Source of the DNA: Longimicrobiaceae bacterium
GTDB taxonomy: Bacteria; Gemmatimonadota; Gemmatimonadetes; Longimicrobiales; Longimicrobiaceae
Reading direction: 5' to 3'
DNA length: 64,000 bases
NCBI GenBank assembly: GCA_036375715.1
Contig: DASVBS010000060.1
Coordinates: 1 to 64,000, forward strand
Position numbers and translations under genes: made by a program. The notes under the pieces are model-generated. The model had not been told where the DNA came from, did not search any database, and was given only the letters and a program-made list of their open reading frames with translations. Positions 60,418-64,000 of this stretch are shown piece after piece. Numbering within the stretch: the first letter of the stretch is position 1; each line of letters begins with the position of its first letter.

Positions 60418-61557
60418 ATGACCACTAGCCCTTTGCAGGAGCTCACCCGCCTGGGACAGAGCGTGTGGCTCGATTACATCCGGCGGGGAATTCTGGACAA
60501 TGGCGAGCTGGAGCGGTTGATCCGCGAGAGCTCGGTACGGGGGGTCACCTCGAACCCCGCCATCTTCGAGCAGGCCATTGCCCGCAGCGATGACTACGAC
60601 GACGAGCTGGAGATGCTCGCGGCGGAGGGGGCGGAGGCGCTCGAGGTGTACGAGACGCTCGCCATCGCGGACATCCAGCGCGCGGCCGACCTCTTCCGCG
60701 GCATTTACGACGAGACCGGGGGGACCGACGGCTTCGTCTCGCTGGAGGTCTCCCCGGAGCTTGCTCACGACACCGAGGGAACCATCGCGGAGGCGCGCCG
60801 GCTGTGGTCGATGGTCGACCGGCCCAACGTCATGATCAAGGTGCCTGGCACCGACGAGGGCCTGCCCGCGATCGAGCAGCTGCTCGCCGAGGGGCTCAAC
60901 ATCAACATCACCCTGCTCTTCTCCCTGGAGGGCTATGAGAGGGTGATGGAGGCCTACCTGGCGGCTTTGGAGCGGCGTGCCAGCGCGGGACAGCCGCTGG
61001 ACCGGATCGCTTCGGTGGCGTCGTTCTTCGTTTCGCGGGTAGACACGGCGGTGGACAAGTTGCTAGAGGCGAAGGCGGCGAACGCGACCTCGGACGAGGA
61101 GCGCGCGCACATACGCTCGCTGCTCGGCCGTGGTGCCATCGCCAACGCCAAGCTCGCCTACCGTCGTTTCCAGGAGATCTTCGGATCGCCGCGGTTCGGC
61201 GCCCTCCGCGAGAAGGGAGCCCAGGTGCAGCGGCCGCTCTGGGCCAGCACCTCCACCAAGAACCCGGAGTACAGCGACGTGCTCTACGTGGAGGAGCTGA
61301 TCGGCCCGGACACAGTGAACACGATGCCGTTGGCGACGCTGGAGGCCTTTGCCGATCACGGCATCGCCCAGCGCACCGTGGACCAGGACATCGAAGGGGC
61401 GCGCCGCGTCATCTCACAGTTGGAAGAGCTGGGCATCGACTTCGCCGGGGTCACCCACCAGCTGCAGGTCGAAGGGGTGGAGAAGTTCGTCGAGCCCTTC
61501 CGGCATATGCTGGAGAAGATCGATGAGAAGTTGACCGAAGTCGCCGCCGGCGACTGA
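60418..61557 (+). CDS. tal: transaldolase
   Basis: Transfers a dihydroxyacetone unit between sugar phosphates in the non-oxidative pentose phosphate pathway. 379 residues, the length of the longer (actinobacterial-type) Tal class. [39 protein letters not shown], the Schiff-base lysine at Lys141 in [19 protein letters not shown], and [15 protein letters not shown] are present. [26 protein letters not shown] is also typical. The gene follows the palindromic heptad element by 28 nt, so its 5' leader would include part of that element if transcribed through. Confidence 0.95.
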   Translation: MTTSPLQELTRLGQSVWLDYIRRGILDNGELERLIRESSVRGVTSNPAIFEQAIARSDDYDDELEMLAAEGAEALEVYETLAIADIQRAADLFRGIYDETGGTDGFVSLEVSPELAHDTEGTIAEARRLWSMVDRPNVMIKVPGTDEGLPAIEQLLAEGLNINITLLFSLEGYERVMEAYLAALERRASAGQPLDRIASVASFFVSRVDTAVDKLLEAKAANATSDEERAHIRSLLGRGAIANAKLAYRRFQEIFGSPRFGALREKGAQVQRPLWASTSTKNPEYSDVLYVEELIGPDTVNTMPLATLEAFADHGIAQRTVDQDIEGARRVISQLEELGIDFAGVTHQLQVEGVEKFVEPFRHMLEKIDEKLTEVAAGD

Positions 61558-61579
61558 CCCCTCGCGGCGGCACCGCGGA

Positions 61580-61612
61580 TCGGCCCCGGCAGCGCTCGCT
61601 TCCCGGGGCCGA
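61580..61612 (+). terminator. hairpin after transaldolase
   Basis: TCGGCCCCGG at 61580-61589 pairs with CCGGGGCCGA at 61603-61612 around a 13-nt loop. No T run follows. It precedes the next start by about 10 nt, so it may act on translation as much as on transcription. Confidence 0.45.
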
Positions 61613-61622
61613 CGCGTGCGCG

Positions 61623-63269
61623 GTGGCCGCTCCGAAGGCCCGACCAACCATGCTGATCGCCCCACTTCCTGAAGTTGCCGTTGCCCGCCAGCCGACCCGG
61701 GCAGAACGTGCGGCCGTCCGGCTGCTCCAGATCGGATGCACCGCGGCCGTGTTGGTCGCCGCCACCTACCGGGAGTTCGACCTCGATCGATTCTTCGTCC
61801 CCAAGGAGCTGGTGCTCCACGTCACCGCGGCGGCGATAGGACTTCTGCTGGTGGGCAGCGTGAGGTCCCTCGCGGTCACGCGGGTCGACCTCTTTCTTCT
61901 GGGATTCCTGGTGGTGAGCGCGGTCTCGACGGCGCTGGCGACGAACCCGTGGGCGGCGCTGAGGGCGCTCGGGATCAGCGTGTCGGGGGTGCTGGTGTTC
62001 TGGTGTGCGCGCGCCCTGCGAGAAGCGGGTCTGGCTCGCCGGGTGCTCTTCGGCGCAGCCCTCGCGGCAGTCATCACCGCGATCGCATGTCTGCTGCAGG
62101 CGTACGGCGTCAGATCGGACTTCTTTTCGCTGAACCGGTCGCCCGGCGGGACGCTGGGAAATCGCAACTTCGTGGCGCACCTCGTCTCTTTCTCGCTGCC
62201 GGTCCTGCTGCTGACCACGTTGCGCGCGTGGCGCAACCTCGGCTTCGTGATCGGGGCGTCGGGAACGGCGATCGCGCTGTGGGCGTTGATCCTGACCCGC
62301 TCGCGCGCCGCGTGGCTGGGGATGGCGGTCGCACTCCTCGTGCTCGCGGTGGGTGCTCTGCTCTCGCGTCCGGTCCGGCGGGACCGCCGATACCTGCTGC
62401 GCACCGCGCTGTTGATGGTGTTCGCGTTGGGAGGGGTGGCGGGCGCCGTCTCGTTGCCCAACGCGCTGAAATGGCGTTCCGAATCGCCCTACCTGGAGAC
62501 GGCCCGCGGAGTCGTGAACTATCGTGACGGTAGCGGCCGCGGGCGCTTGCTCCAGTACCGGAGTTCCCTCAAGCTGCTCGGAGATTATCCCGTGCTCGGC
62601 GCCGGACCGGGGAACTGGCAGGTGCATTACGCGGAGCATGCCGAGGCGAACGATCCCTCGCTGGACCGGACGGAGGCAGGGCTGACCGCGAACCCCTGGC
62701 CGAGCAGCGATTGGGTGGCGTATGTCAGTGAGCGGGGGCTGCTCGGGTTTGGCTTGCTGGTCCTGGGCGGCGTGGGGCTCGTGGTCGCGGCCTGGCGGAG
62801 GCTGCGCACCGCTCGCGACTCGGAAGAAGGACTCGCCGCGATCGCGTGTGTGGCGGTGGTGGCGGCGACGGTCACCACCGGGATGTTCGATGCCGTCCTG
62901 CTGCTGGGATGGCCCACGCTCCTAGTGTGGGCTACCCTCGGTGCGCTGTGGAGCCCCGAGACGGCGCGCGGCGTTTCAGCTCCGGCCGCGCTGAAGATGA
63001 TCGTGGTGTTGCTGCTCGCCCTCGGCGCCTCTGCAGCCGCGGTGCGTAGCCTGGGCTCCCTCTCGGCGATGACGATCTTTGTCGGCGATCCGAGCCCCGA
63101 GCGCCTGGAGATGGCCGCAAAGCTTGACCCGGGAAACTACCGCGTGAGGATTGCGGCGGCCCGCAATCATCGCCGGGGTTCGGAAGGGCGCTGCCGACAC
63201 GCCGGCGCCGCGCTACGGTATTTTCCCAACTCGGCCTCGGCGCGAAGCCTGGCGAGGAGCTGCGACTGA
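61623..63269 (+). CDS. O-antigen ligase / polymerase-like membrane protein
   Basis: Probable WaaL- or Wzy-type protein that joins or extends surface glycan on the periplasmic side. 548 residues from GTG 61623; an ATG at 61650 gives 539. About 11-12 spans. The large periplasmic loop characteristic of the family runs about residues 285-370 (YLETARGVVNYRDGSGRGRLLQYRSSLKLLGDYPVLGAGPGNWQVHY), with RG and GPG features and basic residues as in O-antigen ligases. LGNRNFVAHL near residue 180 and LTRSRAAWLGM near 222 are typical also. It sits in the pentose phosphate group, away from the main glycan region 15 kb to the left. Confidence 0.82.
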   Translation: MAAPKARPTMLIAPLPEVAVARQPTRAERAAVRLLQIGCTAAVLVAATYREFDLDRFFVPKELVLHVTAAAIGLLLVGSVRSLAVTRVDLFLLGFLVVSAVSTALATNPWAALRALGISVSGVLVFWCARALREAGLARRVLFGAALAAVITAIACLLQAYGVRSDFFSLNRSPGGTLGNRNFVAHLVSFSLPVLLLTTLRAWRNLGFVIGASGTAIALWALILTRSRAAWLGMAVALLVLAVGALLSRPVRRDRRYLLRTALLMVFALGGVAGAVSLPNALKWRSESPYLETARGVVNYRDGSGRGRLLQYRSSLKLLGDYPVLGAGPGNWQVHYAEHAEANDPSLDRTEAGLTANPWPSSDWVAYVSERGLLGFGLLVLGGVGLVVAAWRRLRTARDSEEGLAAIACVAVVAATVTTGMFDAVLLLGWPTLLVWATLGALWSPETARGVSAPAALKMIVVLLLALGASAAAVRSLGSLSAMTIFVGDPSPERLEMAAKLDPGNYRVRIAAARNHRRGSEGRCRHAGAALRYFPNSASARSLARSCD

Positions 63270-63375
63270 GGAGGCGTCCGGCGCCCCCATCGGCAGTGAA
63301 ATTGCGGCGCCGCTGGCCGTCACGCCGTCGAAAATATCGGCGATTCCAACTGCGGTACTCAGAGGGAGGAGCGGA

Positions 63376-64000
63376 ATGGAGCTGGGGATGGTCGGCCTGG
63401 GCAGGATGGGCGGCAGAATGACGGAGCGCCTGCTGCGAGGCGGGCACCGCGTGGTGGTGTACGATCTCGACCCCGAGTTGACGCGAACGATCGGAGAGCT
63501 GCCCGGCGCGGAGCCGGCGGAGTCGCTCCAGGCGATCGTCGATCATCTACAGCCGCCTCGCGTGCTCTGGGTGATGGTGCCGGCCGGGGATGCCACCGAG
63601 CAGACCCTGCTGTCGCTGGCGGACGTCGTGGCCCCCGGCGACATCCTCATCGATGGCGGCAACTCGAACTGGCACGACACCAAGCGGCGCGCCACCCTCC
63701 TGCGCGAGCGCGGCCTGCGCATGCTCGACGCCGGCACCAGTGGGGGCGTATGGGGGCTGGAGGTCGGATACTGCTTGATGGTGGGTGGCGAGGCGGACGC
63801 GTTCGCCCATTGTGAGCCGATCTTCCGCACGCTCGCTCCGCCGAACGGCTACCTGCACGTGGGGCCGAATGGGGCGGGCCACTTCACCAAGATGGTGCAC
63901 AACGGGATCGAGTACGGCCTCCTGCAGGCCTACGCCGAGGGGTTCGAGATCCTGCACGCCTCAGAGTTTCCGCTGGATTTGCGGGCGATCGCCGCGCTCT
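63376..64000 (+). CDS. gnd: 6-phosphogluconate dehydrogenase (decarboxylating), N-terminal part
   Basis: Oxidises 6-phosphogluconate to ribulose 5-phosphate and CO2 with NAD(P)+. The frame runs off the right edge, with 208 residues visible. The ATG at 63376 follows AGAGGGAGGAGCGG. MELGMVGLGRMGGRM is the dinucleotide site, DGGNSNWHDTKRR and DAGTSGGVWGLEVGYCLMVGG the substrate-binding blocks, and GAGHFTKMVHNGIEYGLLQAYAEG holds the catalytic Lys. The sequence style (GVWGLEVGYCLMVGG) fits the shorter YqeC/GntZ-type enzymes of about 300 residues. With the FGGY kinase this makes a gluconate-to-pentose route. Confidence 0.93.
   Translation, partial: MELGMVGLGRMGGRMTERLLRGGHRVVVYDLDPELTRTIGELPGAEPAESLQAIVDHLQPPRVLWVMVPAGDATEQTLLSLADVVAPGDILIDGGNSNWHDTKRRATLLRERGLRMLDAGTSGGVWGLEVGYCLMVGGEADAFAHCEPIFRTLAPPNGYLHVGPNGAGHFTKMVHNGIEYGLLQAYAEGFEILHASEFPLDLRAIAAL

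Overview
The window is high-GC bacterial chromosome with about 61 protein genes packed end to end. There is no phage, insertion sequence, CRISPR array, rRNA or tRNA that I can recognise. Many neighbours are coupled by 4-nt start/stop overlaps (ATGA or GTGA). The cell must be a diderm that makes lipopolysaccharide: there is an LptD-like assembly protein, an MsbA-like ABC exporter, a Kdo-kinase-like enzyme, an LpxL-like acyltransferase, several heptosyltransferase-like proteins and a full Tol-Pal system. A PorX-type response regulator (receiver plus PglZ domain), an ABC-permease/M1-peptidase fusion and repeated TonB-like proteins point to the Bacteroidota/Gemmatimonadota side of the tree. Gemmatimonadota is my best guess, from gene content only.

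Layout. 1-9.3 kb: end of an arginine deiminase, a DEDDh exonuclease, an MBL-fold hydrolase, an acyl-CoA module (thiolase, 3-hydroxybutyryl-CoA dehydrogenase) with a BioY biotin transporter and a CPBP protease, leucine dehydrogenase, then tsaE-tsaB-rimI. 9.4-27 kb: ssb, a LysM protein, a terminator, then one long chain hemX-like / siroheme synthase / hemA / tolQ-tolR-tolA-tolB-pal-cpoB / nrdR / tatC / lptD. This is followed by a fibronectin-type lipoprotein, hutH and a second TonB-like protein. 27.2-31.9 kb: an ABC ATPase and a 1227-residue ABC permease fused to an M1 metallopeptidase domain.

32-47 kb is a lipopolysaccharide and surface-glycan region. It holds a DUF4254-like protein split over two overlapping minus-strand genes, three GT9 glycosyltransferases, a Kdo-kinase-like gene, the PorX-like regulator, an MsbA-like exporter, a DegT aminotransferase, GT4 and GT2 glycosyltransferases, an asparagine-synthase-like protein, RfbB and an LpxL-like acyltransferase. 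Sugar transfer, lipid A modification and export, and a possible signalling input therefore sit together. 47-56 kb: DUF3108 protein, two alpha/beta hydrolases, a CNNM/CorC protein, a run of poorly known TPR and zinc-ribbon proteins, a c-type cytochrome and a PRC-barrel protein.

56.5-64 kb is a pentose-phosphate group: an FGGY sugar kinase (probably gluconokinase), transketolase, transaldolase and the start of 6-phosphogluconate dehydrogenase, with an O-antigen-ligase-like membrane protein between the last two. Three intergenic gaps (6.46, 27.2 and 60.15-60.39 kb) hold arrays of 7-nt direct repeats with different sequences. The last is a palindromic element bounded by inverted heptad arrays. 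The strongest candidates for new biology are the ABC/M1 fusion pair, the PorX-like regulator inside a glycan locus, the split DUF4254 pair, and the period-7 intergenic elements.
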